The notes: generated by a model from the letters alone, not told the origin. DNA of 64,000 bases from Helichrysum umbraculigerum (GCA_949592205.1 CATIUR010000003.1:151899259-151963258), one strand, 5' to 3'. Shown: positions 41,574-52,874, counted from the stretch's first letter. Numbers and translations: made by a program.

Positions 41574-42283
41574 CTGAGTCTGGCAGTCAATGCAGTAAGT
41601 AAGCAAGTAGTATTCCCGTACTAGCAACCCTTAGCGTCCTAATACGCATAAGGTTTAGTAAGTAAATGGAATACTTGTAAAGTATCCCTGCTAGTTGTTC
41701 CCAAACTAGTTAATGTCCATTAGTTTGTTTGTAAGTTTGTAAATCGTTTGTAAGTCGTAGTTTGTATAAAAGTTGTACGGTTCGTTTGTTATCGGAGTAT
41801 AATAATAATTCCTTCCATTATTATTATGTATTCATAATAGTTGTACAGTTGTAAAGTATATTCGTATGATCGTTTGTTTGTATTACAGCATGTATCGTTT
41901 GCGTAAGTTCCAATGGGCTTAAACCCCAAAGGGTACGAGTGAAACCTCGTAAGTATTCGAGTGTATGTTCGTATCAGTTAACGTGTAATCCAACACGTAA
42001 CTAGTGAGTGAACTTGTAATTTCGTATCGGGTGCAATCCCGTGTAATGTACAAGTGTAAGTTCGTTGGAGTGTAATCTCCTAAGTATTTCCAAGTGTAAT
42101 CCCGTACGCGTATGTGAGTGAAATCTCACGTTTAGTTTAGTATAGTCTTGTACGTATTCAAGTGTTGTTGTATACTTTCAAAATTATATTGTTTTCATGT
42201 ATAAGTCGTATCGTATTCGTTTTAGTAATTGAAAAGTGGTTCCAACACTTAGAAAATATTTAGTTTTCTGTTCTGGGCATTAT

Positions 42284-42590
42284 GCGACACTATAATGCGA
42301 CACTAGGGTAGTGTCGCAGACAATATGCGACACAAGGGAAGTGTCGTATGACTTGGTTCTGGTTTGGAGTTTATGCGACACAAGGGCTGTGTCGCAGACA
42401 TGGGTACGACATTGTATACGACATAGTCGTAGTGTCGCAATCAAGCGAAAATATGCGACACAAGAGAAGTGTCGTGGAAACAAGGTGCGACATAAGAGCT
42501 GTGTCGCAGTCAAGCGACGGGTACGACACAACCATGCGACACTATGGTAGTGTCGCATAAAGATGTGTCCAGATGCGACACAAAGGGGCT
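42284..42590. repeat. Hairpin array in GAG2 3' LTR
   Basis: About seven hairpins with arms TGCGACAC and GTGTCGCA and 3-6 nt loops. Examples are TGCGACACTA/TAGTGTCGCA with loop GGG or TGG, and TGCGACACA/TGTGTCGCA. The inner base pairs vary together, so pairing is kept. Confidence 0.9.
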
Positions 42591-44239
42591 GTTTTGGTGT
42601 TTGCTCGGTTTTGAGGTCAAACGTTCGAGTCTTGACCCGAGTCTTTTACCTAAGTCATATTATGGCTAATAATCACTTTATCAACTGAGTTTTCGGTTCT
42701 AGAGGTCCTCGAGGTGTCGGTTTTTAGTTAATCTTTTCCAAAGTTTTGACACAAAATATATATGTTTGTAAATTGATTTTTATAGCAAAACGAGGGCGTT
42801 TCTGGGCTAAACCTTCTTCAAGAAAGTTGTAGCCGACGAAAAGACGAAGATTTTATGTTTAGAAAGTTTTCGCTAGTTTCAAACGTATGATTTTATAAAA
42901 ATTCGAGAAGTGGACTGATCTCAGTTTAGTGGTTTCCTGTTTCAGATTTTTGACTCGGTTCCAACCCTCGATTTAACCCATTTGTAGTCCATTTCAAGCC
43001 TAACGAAAAATCACACATATTCTCATATATCTAAAGTTCATTTCTGCATTTTATGGTATTTTCTTATGTCCGTTTACTATTTTAAACAAAAACAAAAGTG
43101 AAGTGTGGTCAGATTTGGTTCCAAACAGAACTAAGTCCAAAGTTCTAGTATTAGCCGGAGATGGGTGTATTTCTGGGCAAAACGCCCTTCATGAAATTCG
43201 TAGCCGACGAAGAGACGAAGATTTCTTATTTAGAAAGTTTTCGTTGATTTTGAACACACGATTTTATAAAAATTCCGGAAGTGGACTGCTTTCAGTGGTG
43301 GTTCTCGGTTTAAGTTTTCGTGTTCCAAAAACGAGTTTTAACGTATAATTTGGACATTATAAAGCTAGGGGAACAACATGTATGTAAAATAATGATAATC
43401 GGAAGAGTTTACGAGTCGCCGGAAAACTTACAAAGTCGACGAATCGAGAATCCGAAAAGATGGAAACGTGAAGCTCCTCCTCGTGATCGTTTTCTTCCAA
43501 ATGAGATTAGTGTTTTAAGGGGTTTTTGATGGTGGTTTTGGGTGGCTTGTGGCTGCCGAAAATTAGAGAGAGAGAGGGGTTAGAGAGAGAGGTTGGAGAG
43601 AATGAGGTTGAGTAAATGAGTGTGGGTTGTGTTTGTGTGTCTAACACACAAGTGAGGGGAGGAGGTCAAGGGTATGGCATGCCATCCCTTGGCATGTGGC
43701 CGGCCCCCTAGTGGGTCCCACAAGGGTGGTTTGGTCTTTTACTAGTTTATGCAAATACGTGTTCGTTTCCTCGGTCGTTTAAACGTTAAAATAGTTTTTA
43801 TACGCGATTAATATACGTTTTAAAATACGAGTCGTTCCCCGGTATTTTGTTGGAGTTTTTAAATAAAATACTTGATTCTAAGTTATAAAATATAACTTAG
43901 TTTTGTTTTGTCGGTTGGTCGAGTTTTCGGAGAGTTTGGTGACGTTTTAATCAAAACGTACGTTTTCCGTTATATTATAAACATAATATAAAGTAACAAT
44001 CAAAGTAATTAAATAATTTCACATTATTTAATAATTGTTTTATCAGTGTACGCAAGTTTGTACGATTGAAATTTTATACGATATTTGTACGAATCGTATA
44101 CGCGTATATATACATATATTCCATCCATATATATATATATATAGTAAGTAATGTATTTAATCCTATTTCATATTAAATACAAGTAATAAACAAGTAATTA
44201 GGAAAATTTTAAATTGGTCCTAATTTCGGGGTTGTTACA

Positions 44240-44250
44240 TTCTCCCCTTG
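44240..44250 (-). other. GAG2 polypurine tract
   Basis: Minus strand CAAGGGGAGAA directly before the 3' LTR, the same as in GAG1. Confidence 0.85.
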
Positions 44251-44356
44251 TTATGAAAATTTCGTCCCGAAATTTGTTCGAAGTAGTAATGGGTAGTAGG
44301 GTAGGTCCTACAGTGTTCGAAATCAAGTAGTTGTCAGGTGGTAACGTACCCTAATT

Positions 44357-44989
44357 TTAGTTGCCTGAGGGTAGTGGGCATTGGGCCTTAAGATGGCCAG
44401 CACTCCCACAGTTGAAGCAGAGTTTCACCTTAGTAGGGTTCGTACATTTTGAGTAGGATTTGCATCGACCAGTGGGTATGGTACACGGTCCTTCATGATG
44501 CCGAGTGCATCGGGAACAGAAAGGTTTCTTTCCCAAGTAATTTCCTGAAGAGTTGGTCGGAGTGATTTTCGCCCTTTTTGCTGGAGGCGGGGTACAGTCG
44601 GTGTCGGTATCCTCTTCAGTAGGAGTACCATGTGAAGTTGGTGGTGAAGTAGGGTTTTCTAAAGCTATCAAACGCAGCTCGTACTCATGCATACGCAGGT
44701 CATTCTGGAAGGCAATTCGTCGTAAGTCATCAATGTCTTCTCGTGCTTCAGTCAGTTGTTTTCGTAGCGAATCAATAGTTTGGTTGAGGTGGCCGACTGA
44801 TTCAGCAGTCAAGGTTACATCAACTGGTGCTTTTGCAGCAGTTGGTGCAGCAGGAACAAAAGGTGTCATTTCTGATTCAGCGGAGTGTTCTGTATCACAC
44901 TCGAGTTCAAGGAGGTAAGGAAACATCTTCGGTTCCTCACTGAGCAGTTCCTTTTGCAGTGTAGGGTTGTTGACGAAGTGAGTTGTCAT
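44357..44989 (-). CDS. GAG2 ORF2: coiled-coil plus zinc-knuckle protein
   Basis: 210 residues with start ATG at 44989. The N-terminal half is acidic, then a coiled-coil segment (about residues 60-110, SLRKQLTEAREDIDDLRR). A Thr/Pro-rich linker with the basic patch PPAKRAKI (possible nuclear localisation signal) follows. Two Cys/His motifs close the protein: CSRCTRHHEGPC and CFNCGSAGHLKAQC. These resemble the Gag zinc region of GAG1, GAG2 and GYP1 (CSKCSRHHNGTC), so ORF2 looks like a diverged copy of the Gag nucleocapsid joined to a new N-terminus. It lies where pol would be. A nucleic-acid-binding role is likely; the function is unknown. It is intact and not seen in GAG1. Confidence 0.8.
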   Translation of the reverse strand: MTTHFVNNPTLQKELLSEEPKMFPYLLELECDTEHSAESEMTPFVPAAPTAAKAPVDVTLTAESVGHLNQTIDSLRKQLTEAREDIDDLRRIAFQNDLRMHEYELRLIALENPTSPPTSHGTPTEEDTDTDCTPPPAKRAKITPTNSSGNYLGKKPFCSRCTRHHEGPCTIPTGRCKSYSKCTNPTKVKLCFNCGSAGHLKAQCPLPSGN

Positions 44990-45288
44990 TTCCTACGAAA
45001 TAAGTGTTCTATTTAAGAATTTGCCTCAAGTATGGGAAGTTATATTAAATCATCTGTTTAAATTAACGAATAGTAGACGAGTTCCCGGTCTCAACCAGTG
45101 TGAGATAATTGGGAAGGGAGTTTGGTTACTTTATCTCAAGTATAAGGCAAATCGTGTCGTCGGAATTTAGGTAGTCGGTCGTTTCCTAATCCTATTGTGT
45201 ACTTAGGATCAAAGAAAACACACAGAGTAAAACACAGTTGTATATAAATCATTAAACGAGAGATTTATGAGAAAACAGATTCGGGTAG
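44990..45288 (-). other. GAG2 spacer between gag and ORF2
   Basis: 299 bp without coding potential. ORF2 translation would need its own transcript, reinitiation or splicing. Confidence 0.5.
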
Positions 45289-46377
45289 TCAAAGAATGAG
45301 CGTACCCGGGTTGAGTAGATCGCAAAGTCTCGGGTTGTCATCCTTCCTAGCATTAATTACATAAGCTCTACTCTTCGTGTAGTTGTTTTGGGGTTTCAGC
45401 TTTGGGCAATCCTTCCTGAAGTGCCCGGTACTATTGCACTCATAGCAGGTCTTGGGTGCAGGAGCATTAGTACCAGTGGGGTTGGTTCGGCAGTCTTGGG
45501 CCAGGTGCCCGAATTTCTTGCATTTGATGCAGGGGCAGGTGCCGTTATGATGACGACTACATTTGGAGCAGTAGGGCTTGCTCCCCTTGTAAGCCTTTGA
45601 GTCATTTGCGTTGACAATTGCAGGCTTTTTGTCAGAAGTCGGGTTGGGTGAGTGGGGAATCACTTCCCATTTACGTTTGTTACTCGCAGACGGGGTTGAA
45701 GTCGAGCCACGGCGGACAGAATTGGCCGTTAACTCATGAGCCATACGAATGGCGCTCTGGATGGTTCCCGGTTTGGATGAGGTAACTAAATCTTGAAGTC
45801 GTTCGGGAAGTCCATCGACGTACTTTTCGATCCTTTTGTACTCAGGATCAACCATGGATGGGCACAAGAGTGCCAGCTGGTGAAAACGGTTGGTGTAGCC
45901 GGTGATGTCGTCACCCTGCATCTTGTGATTCCAAAATTCTAACTCTAGTTGTTTCAGCTCATCTCTTGGGCAGTACTCGCCCCTCAACATATTCTTTAGT
46001 TCATCCCACTGTAGTTTGTAAGCATCGGCAATGCTCACCGTTTGCGCATAAGTGTTCCACCAAGTAAGGGCGGTATCAGAAAAGGTGCTGGCGGCGAATT
46101 TAACTTTATCCTCTTCCTTGCAGTTGCAGATGAGGAACACTGATTCGATTTTCTCGGTCCATCGAATCAGACCGATTGCTCCTTCAGTTCCTGCAAAGTT
46201 CAGCGGCTTGCAGTTATGGAAATCCTTGTAGGTGCAGGTTTTGGGTTGTGGTCCATTAGTAGCTGTATCTTCGCTACCAAGGTTTGATGTTCGGGTAGCT
46301 AGGGCTTGAGCCACGCTACGGGCAATTATACCCGCTACTTCGGCTTCAGTAAGCATGATTTGACGTCGAGGAGGCAT
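45289..46377 (-). CDS. gag: GAG2 Gag polyprotein
   Basis: The frame is open from 46404, but I choose the ATG at 46377 (MPPRRQ) because GAG1 and GYP1 Gag start with MPP; this gives 362 residues. The Ty3-gypsy Gag capsid domain has the same landmarks as GAG1 (GTEGAIGLIRW, ALTWWNT, VDPEYKRIEKYV, TSSKPGTIQSAI). Three Cys/His motifs follow: CSKCSRHHNGTC, CIKCKKFGHLAQDC and CYECNSTGHFRKDC. It ends LCDLLNPGT without protease. Intact, presumably still able to form particles. Confidence 0.92.
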   Translation of the reverse strand: MPPRRQIMLTEAEVAGIIARSVAQALATRTSNLGSEDTATNGPQPKTCTYKDFHNCKPLNFAGTEGAIGLIRWTEKIESVFLICNCKEEDKVKFAASTFSDTALTWWNTYAQTVSIADAYKLQWDELKNMLRGEYCPRDELKQLELEFWNHKMQGDDITGYTNRFHQLALLCPSMVDPEYKRIEKYVDGLPERLQDLVTSSKPGTIQSAIRMAHELTANSVRRGSTSTPSASNKRKWEVIPHSPNPTSDKKPAIVNANDSKAYKGSKPYCSKCSRHHNGTCPCIKCKKFGHLAQDCRTNPTGTNAPAPKTCYECNSTGHFRKDCPKLKPQNNYTKSRAYVINARKDDNPRLCDLLNPGTLIL

Positions 46378-47248
46378 GTTCCTTGAAACAATAATAAAGA
46401 ACATGTGAGGATTTGAATAAGAATTATGGCGGTGATGATTTAGTACATTTAAAGAAATTTCGTCAACGGTTGAAATTGGTTCAAAGTTTGTGGGTTATAA
46501 ATAAGTTTATACAGTTTCGAAATTTTTGAAAATTTCATAAAACATTTTGTAAGAAATTTTTGTAACATGTTTGACAAAAATACATTTGTTATAAAATTTT
46601 GATGAATAAAAGAAATCGGTTGTATAATTTGAAGTCTGACGGAGACTTGAGTTGAAAATGATTTTATTGGGATACATATAACGGTAGGGTGGGGTACGTT
46701 GTAGAATGGTATAAATGTCGAATTAGATAAGAATAGCAAATGAAAACAAGGTCTCGATCTTCATATCGAAGGGTGTTCGAGTAACTATGGTTGTCGGTTA
46801 TAACGGTGTGGAAGTCTTCGGACGTAAGCCGGTAGTCGTGAATTCATAAATGTTAAATAAAGACAGAATGACAAGAATCGAGTTGTCGTTTGTTCGATGA
46901 AATTTTAAAGAATAATAATTTCGTAGTAGTCGAGAGAGAGTATCGTATCGGGGGAAGAGGCCTATGTATGTATATATATATATATATCACATAATCGCCT
47001 AGTTCGTGTCTAGCACAATCACGTAAAAGTCCCGGTTCTCTCGAGGTCAGAGTCAGCTAATGCATTCCGGTTCAATATAACCCCTTTCAGAACTCACATC
47101 ATCTTCATTTAATTGTACATAGTTGATCAGGCTATGTTAAATTAAACTCGTATGCTGTAATTCCTGAACCAGTTATACCTAATGAGGAATACTGCCTAAC
47201 GGTCATAGTCTAGGCCCACTAAATGCAACCTAGTTCACTATAACCTTA
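46378..47248 (-). promoter_or_regulatory. GAG2 leader with conserved packaging-type region
   Basis: Non-coding. The 240 bp next to the primer site is nearly the same as in GAG1 (7494-7726), including the stretches ATGAGGAATACTGCCTAACG and CATAGTCTAGGCCCACTAAA on the plus strand. The gag-proximal part is not conserved. Confidence 0.6.
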
Positions 47249-47261
47249 GGCTCTGATACCA
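47249..47261 (-). other. GAG2 primer binding site (tRNA-iMet)
   Basis: Minus strand TGGTATCAGAGCC, three bases inside the 5' LTR. Confidence 0.9.
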
Positions 47262-47554
47262 ATCTGTAACACCCCCAAAATTTTACAGTTGCGGAAGCGA
47301 TGTTTTGGGTGTTACTAATCAATAATCACAAGCACAAAGGATACAGTGAACGACTCTAAATGAGAAGTTCGAAAAGTTATTACATTAGTACATAAGTAGT
47401 TTCAAAATACAAGCTCGAGTTCAGAGATTTCCTAGAGATTCTAATACATAACAACTAGTACAAAAGTAATGTAGTAAAATCTCCAAGCTTGTAATGCATG
47501 CGACTCGAGCTAATTAAGCTTATCCTGCTGGGCATCCCTACTGATGCTGTGTAC

Positions 47555-48131
47555 CTGAGAAGCATTACTAAAACGGTCAACCAAAAAGGTTGGTGAATCT
47601 CACAAGTTTATAAGTAAGTAAGCAGTTTGAACACACAAGTAGTATTTGTAAATCATAGCCAGCCAATAATTAATGATCACAGGATATGCTCATCATTAAC
47701 TTAAGTTTTAATAAGTGGGTGGTTGCAGTTTATGCAAACCGTTTGATACAATCGCCATGAGCCACCATAGTTGAAGCTTAACGTATAGTAAATATCGGTA
47801 CCCCCTCATGAATGTAATCCAAAACATTCATACGGAACGAGCAAGAAACGCCCGTTTCTACAGGAACGGTTCGTGGTAGTGCGTGCTACCCCGGGCGGGG
47901 ATTGTCAGTCCCATATGGATCCATATACTAAAACTCGCGCTTATCACATAACTAACAACTATGATTCAGGAGGATTTCATTGGATTAGTCGTAAACTCAT
48001 GCAATTGGCGTATCGTTAATCTCGTTTAGTAAGTAAATCATGGCAGCAAGTAAGTTTTGTGTGTTCATGTAAAACAGTAATGCATCTCACCCCTGAGTAT
48101 AAAACAGTAAAGTAGGGGCTGTAAGACTCAC
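47555..48131 (-). other. Putative leader intron in GAG2 5' LTR
   Basis: Second copy of the 40996-41573 structure, in the promoter LTR. Confidence 0.5.
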
Positions 48132-48841
48132 CTGAGTCTGGCAGTCAATGCAGTAAGTAAGCAAGTAGTATTCCCGTACTAGCAACCCTTAGCGTCCTAA
48201 TACGCATAAGGTTTAGTAAGTAAATGGAATACTTGTAAAGTATCCCTGCTAGTTGTTCCCAAACTAGTTAATGTCCATTAGTTTGTTTGTAAGTTTGTAA
48301 ATCGTTTGTAAGTCGTAGTTTGTATAAAAGTTGTACGGTTCGTTTGTTATCGGAGTATAATAATAATTCCTTCCATTATTATTATGTATTCATAATAGTT
48401 GTACAGTTGTAAAGTATATTCGTATGATCGTTTGTTTGTATTACAGCATGTATCGTTTGCGTAAGTTCCAATGGGCTTAAACCCCAAAGGGTACGAGTGA
48501 AACCTCGTAAGTATTCGAGTGTATGTTCGTATCAGTTAACGTGTAATCCAGCACGTAACTAGTGAGTGAACTTGTAATTTCGTATCGGGTGCAATCCCGT
48601 GTAATGTACAAGTGTAAGTTCGTTGGAGTGTAATCTCCTAAGTATTTCCAAGTGTAATCCCGTACGCGTATGTGAGTGAAATCTCACGTTTAGTTTAGTA
48701 TAGTCTTGTACGTATTCAAGTGTTGTTGTATACTTTCAAAATTATATTGTTTTCATGTATAAGTCGTATCGTATTCGTTTTAGTAATTGAAAAGTGGTTC
48801 CAACACTTAGAAAATATTTAGTTTTCTGTTCTGGGCATTAT

Positions 48842-49148
48842 GCGACACTATAATGCGACACTAGGGTAGTGTCGCAGACAATATGCGACACAAGGGAAGT
48901 GTCGTATGACTTGGTTCTGGTTTGGAGTTTATGCGACACAAGGGCTGTGTCGCAGACATGGGTACGACATTGTATACGACATAGTCGTAGTGTCGCAATC
49001 AAGCGAAAATATGCGACACAAGAGAAGTGTCGTGGAAACAAGGTGCGACATAAGAGCTGTGTCGCAGTCAAGCGACGGGTACGACACAACCATGCGACAC
49101 TATGGTAGTGTCGCATAAAGATGTGTCCAGATGCGACACAAAGGGGCT
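48842..49148. repeat. Hairpin array in GAG2 5' LTR
   Basis: Copy of the 42284-42590 array. Confidence 0.9.
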
Positions 49149-50795
49149 GTTTTGGTGTTTGCTCGGTTTTGAGGTCAAACGTTCGAGTCTTGACCCGAGG
49201 CTTTTACCTAAGTCATATTATGGCTAATAATCACTTTATCAACTGAGTTTTCGGTTCTAGAGGTCCTCGAGGTGTCGGTTTTTAGTTAATCTTTTCCAAA
49301 GTTTTGACACAAAATATATATGTTTGTAAATTGATTTTTATAGCAAAACGAGGGCGTTTCTGGGCTAAACCTTCTTCAAGAAAGTTGTAGCCGACGAAAA
49401 GACGAAGATTTTATGTTTAGAAAGTTTTCGCTAGTTTCAAACGTATGATTTTATAAAAATTCGAGAAGTGGACTGATCTCAGTTTAGTGGTTTCCTGTTT
49501 CAGATTTTTGACTCAGTTCCAACCCTCGATTTAACCCATTTGTAGTCCATTTCAAGCCTAACGAAAAATCAAACATATTCTCATATATCTAAAGTTCATT
49601 TCTGCATTTTATGGTATTTTCTTATGTCCGTTTACTATTTTAAACAAAAACAAAAGTGAAGTGTGGTCAGATTTGGTTCCAAACAGAACTAAGTCCAAAG
49701 TTCTAGTATTAGCCGGAGATGGGTGTATTTCTGGGAAAAACGCCCTTCATGAAAGTCGTAGGCGACGAAGAGACGAAGATTTCTTATTTAGAAAGTTTTC
49801 GTTGATTTTGAACACACGATTTTATAAAAATTCCGGAAGTGGACTGCTTTCAGTGGTGGTTCTCGGTTTAAGTTTTCGTGTTCCAAAAACGAGTTTTAAC
49901 GTATAATTTGGACATTATAAAGCTAGGGGAACAACATGTATGTAAAATAATGATAATCGGAAGAGTTTACGAGTCGCCGGAAAACTTACAAAGTCGACGA
50001 ATCGAGAATCCGAAAAGATGGAAACGTGAAGCTCCTCCTCGTGATCGTTTTCTTCCAAATGAGATTAGTGTTTTAAGGGGTTTTTGATGGTGGTTTTGGG
50101 TGGCTTGTGGCTGCCGAAAATTAGAGAGAGAGAGGGGTTAGAGAGAGAGGTTGGAGAGAATGAGGTTGAGTAAATGAGTGTGGGTTGTGTTTGTGTGTCT
50201 AACACACAAGTGAGGGGAGGAGGTCAAGGGTATGGCATGCCATCCCTTGGCATGTGGCCGGCCCCCTAGTGGGTCCCACAAGGGTGGTTTGGTCTTTTAC
50301 TAGTTTATGCAAATACGTGTTCGTTTCCTCGGTCGTTTAAACGTTAAAATAGTTTTTATACGCGATTAATATACGTTTTAAAATACGAGTCGTTCCCCGG
50401 TATTTTGTTGGAGTTTTTAAATAAAATACTTGATTCTAAGTTATAAAATATAACTTAGTTTTGTTTTGTCGGTTGGTCGAGTTTTCGGAGAGTTTGGTGA
50501 CGTTTTAATCAAAACGTACGTTTTCCGTTATATTATAAACATAATATAAAGTAACAATCAAAGTAATTAAATAATTTCACATTATTTAATAATTGTTTTA
50601 TCAGTGTACGCAAGTTTGTACGATTGAAATTTTATACGATATTTGTACGAATCGTATACGCGTATATATACATATATTCCATCCATATATATATATATAG
50701 TAAGTAATGTATTTAATCCTATTTCATATTAAATACAAGTAATGAACAAGTAATTAGGAAAATTTTAAATTGGTCCTAATTTCGGGGTTGTTACA

Positions 50796-50800
50796 GCAGT
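50796..50800. repeat. GAG2 target-site duplication (right)
   Basis: GCAGT, matching 40701-40705. Confidence 0.88.
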
Positions 50801-50997
50801 ACTCGTATATTACTAACAGCGGTTGAGTACTTGATACTAAATACAGATTACACATTAACAGTGGCACTGTTAGACTAAAACTATTTGACAGCGGCAACTA
50901 CTAACTAGCAGTGGCAATCTACTAACACCGGTAAACTTCTAACAGCGGCAGTATACTTGTACTCTGAGCAGATTCGACAGTGGCTCAGGTCTCAACA
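50801..50997 (-). repeat. COP2 5' LTR, part 2
   Basis: U3 end of the 5' LTR with most of the AACAGNGGC motifs, ending CTCAACA. GAG2 separates these motifs from the TATA box by 10 kb. Confidence 0.9.
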
Positions 50998-51002
50998 AAA
51001 GT
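50998..51002. repeat. COP2 target-site duplication (right)
   Basis: AAAGT, matching 28526-28530. Confidence 0.88.
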
Positions 51003-51175
51003 GTTGTATCAAACTCTTGTAACCTCCTCATGTTTTCTCATATAGTGATTATCATCGGTTGTGCCCGTGGTTTTTCCCGTAAGGGTTTTCCACGTTAAAT
51101 CCTCGTGTTCTCGTTTTATTTATTTCACTATCGTATTTCATTTTCTTTCATTATTGTCGTATAGAATTATCAACA
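51003..51175 (+). repeat. COP3 5' LTR, last part
   Basis: Continues 28530 after removal of COP2. It ends TTATCAACA just before the primer site. Confidence 0.75.
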
Positions 51176-51177
51176 AG

Positions 51178-51190
51178 TGGTATCAGAGCC
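51178..51190 (+). other. COP3 primer binding site (tRNA-iMet)
   Basis: TGGTATCAGAGCC, two bases after the LTR end. Confidence 0.88.
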
Positions 51191-51209
51191 ACGTTGTTAT
51201 TCTATCGAC

Positions 51210-52874
51210 ATGACTACTATGAAATATGGTCTTCCGTTGTTGGATCGAGACACAAGATTTTCGTTATGGCAAGTCAAGATGCGAGCTGTATTGGCTCAAT
51301 TGGATCTTGATGATGCGTTGTTAGGCCGAGACAAAATGCCGGCTTCTTGGTCTGATGAGTAGAAGGATCGAAAAGATCGTAAGGCTCTCTCTCATATTCA
51401 TCTTCATTTATCTAATAATATTTTGCAAGAAGTTTTGAAAGAAACTACTGCTGCCTCCTTGTGGTTAAAATTAGAACAAATTTGTATGACCAAAGATTTA
51501 ACGAGTAAGATGCACCTTAAAAAAAAATTATTTTCACACAAAATGCAAGAGGGTGCATCTATGCTAAATCATCTTTCGGTTTTTAAAGAGATCGTTATTG
51601 ATCTTGAAGCTATGGAGGTAAAATATGATGATGAAGATTTGGGTTTAGTTCTTTTATGTTCTTTGCCTAGTTCTTATTCAAATTTTAGAGATACCATATT
51701 ATATAGTCGTGATACGAACCCTTCAAGAAGTTTATGATGCTTTGCATGCCAAAGAAAATATGAAAGAAATGGTATCTACTGAAGGTTCAAGTTCTCAAGG
51801 AGAAGGTCTGATAGTTCGTGGCAGAACAACAGATAAAAAATCAAATAATAAGTCAAAAGGCAAGAACTCAAATTATAGAGGCAGATCAAAGTCCAGAGGA
51901 TCCAAGTCATACAAATATTGCAAATGGGATGGTCATGATATTTCTAAATGTTACAAATTGAAGAACAAGGAGAAAAGAGCTGCTAATCAAAAGCCTAAAC
52001 CAAATCAAGAAGATGAAGGCAAAGCAGCTTATGCTGCTGAAAATAATACTAATGGAGATGTTCTGGTAGCTTTTGCAGGATGTTTAAAAACCAATGATGA
52101 ATGGATTCTTGACTCCGCCTGTACCTTCCACATGACTCCAAACAAAGATTGGTTCATAAATTATGAACCCATGGAAGGAGGCTTCGTCTTGATGGGTGAT
52201 AATTCACCATATAAAATTGCAAGGATTGGTTCAATTCAAATCAAGATGTTTGATGGTGTCGTTAGAACTTTGTCTGGTGTGCGACACGTTCCAGGTTTGA
52301 AAAGAAATCTTATCTCCTTAAGTACTCTTGATCTCAAAGGGTACAAGTACTCCGGTGAAGGTGGAGTTCTAAAAGTTTCAAAAGGTGCTCTGGTTGTGAT
52401 GAAAGCAGATATTAAATCTGCAAATTTGTATCATCTCCAAGGTAGTACAGTAACAGGTAATTCTAATGTTACTTCAAATTCCTCTACTGTTTCTGATACT
52501 ACTAACCTTTGGCATATGCGTCTTGGGTATATGAGTGAAATTGGTTTGGCAGTTTTGAGCAAGAAAGGACTACTTGATAGTCAATGCGTTGGAAAATTGG
52601 AATTCTGTGAACACTGTATTTTTGGCAAACACAAGAGGGTGAAATTTAACACGTCAGTACATACTACAGAAGGCATTCTGGATTATGTACACTCTGATTT
52701 ATGGGGACCATCACAAGAGGCATCACTTGGAGGTGCTCGTTACATGTTGACAATTATTGATGATTACTCAAGAAGAGTTTGGCCATATTTTTTGAAGCAG
52801 AAATCAGAAGCATTCTCTGCATTCAAAGAGTGGAAAGTCATGGTGGAAACGCAGACTGGTAAGAAGGTTAAAAA
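51210..52874 (+). pseudogene. gag-pol: COP3 Gag-Pol, decayed and truncated
   Basis: A Copia polyprotein of the Tork/Retrofit-like kind (lineage is inference). Gag starts MTTMKYG at 51210 and includes LSNNILQEVLKE and CSLPSSYSNFRDTILYSRD. Breaks: an in-frame TAG at 51360-51362, and a frameshift near 51714 after YSRDT, resuming as TLQEVYDAL. In the zinc knuckle (YKYCKWDGHDISKC) Tyr replaces the first Cys (51910-51912). Protease (WILDSACTFHMT), GAG-pre-integrase (LWHMRLGYM) and the start of integrase (VHSDLWGP) follow. The frame is lost at 52874, where GYP1 inserts. Everything downstream lies beyond the window. Confidence 0.88.

Larger units (their letters stand above)
40706..44239 (-). repeat. 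GAG2 3' LTR
   Basis: From TGTAACACCCCC to GGGTTGTTACA. Element-sense order: pyrimidine-rich stretch (43561-43610), hairpin array (42284-42590), splice donor (41573), a box shared with GAG1 (41320-41400), splice acceptor (40996). Confidence 0.92.
40706..50795 (-). mobile_element. GAG2: non-autonomous gag-only LTR retrotransposon with extra ORF
   Basis: 10,090 bp with LTRs 40706-44239 (3534 bp) and 47265-50795 (3531 bp) and duplication GCAGT (40701-40705, 50796-50800). It has a tRNA-iMet primer site and a polypurine tract. The interior encodes Gag (45289-46377) and a second zinc-knuckle protein (44357-44989), no pol. I noticed about ten substitutions between LTRs (about 0.3%), so it is young but older than GAG1. 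It resembles GAG1 in Gag, leader and several LTR blocks. It sits in the 5' LTR of COP2. Confidence 0.93.
47265..50795 (-). repeat. GAG2 5' LTR
   Basis: 3531 bp, nearly identical to 40706-44239 (differences include a C-run length, AT-repeat length and about ten substitutions). Hairpins lie at 48842-49148, the leader intron at 47555-48131. Confidence 0.92.
28531..50997 (-). mobile_element. COP2: Ty1-copia retrotransposon with giant ORF3
   Basis: Duplication AAAGT (28526-28530 and 50998-51002). LTRs are 28531-29071 (541 bp) and 40360-40705 plus 50801-50997, the latter split by GAG2. The primer site is at 40346-40357 and the polypurine tract at 29072-29085, so the minus strand is sense. The order is gag, pol, a motif-rich leader, ORF3. 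I count about four LTR differences (below 1%). Pol carries a nonsense codon and a frameshift and ORF3 carries a 499-bp scar, so this copy cannot be autonomous. It sits in the 5' LTR of COP3. Confidence 0.92.

Noticed and set aside
42280..42560. CRISPR-like regular repeats (also 3661-3909, 11725-11955, 54089-54325)
   Set aside because: Units are palindromic and unevenly spaced, spacers are not unique equal-length sequences, no cas genes, and the setting is plant LTRs.
43103..43529. Plus-strand ORFs in the GAG2 LTR (also 49661-50087)
   Set aside because: Antisense to the element, in LTR non-coding sequence, with no recognisable domain.
44553..44918. 121-residue plus-strand ORF opposite GAG2 ORF2
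   Set aside because: Shadow of the minus-strand gene; composition mirrors its codons and no domain is seen.
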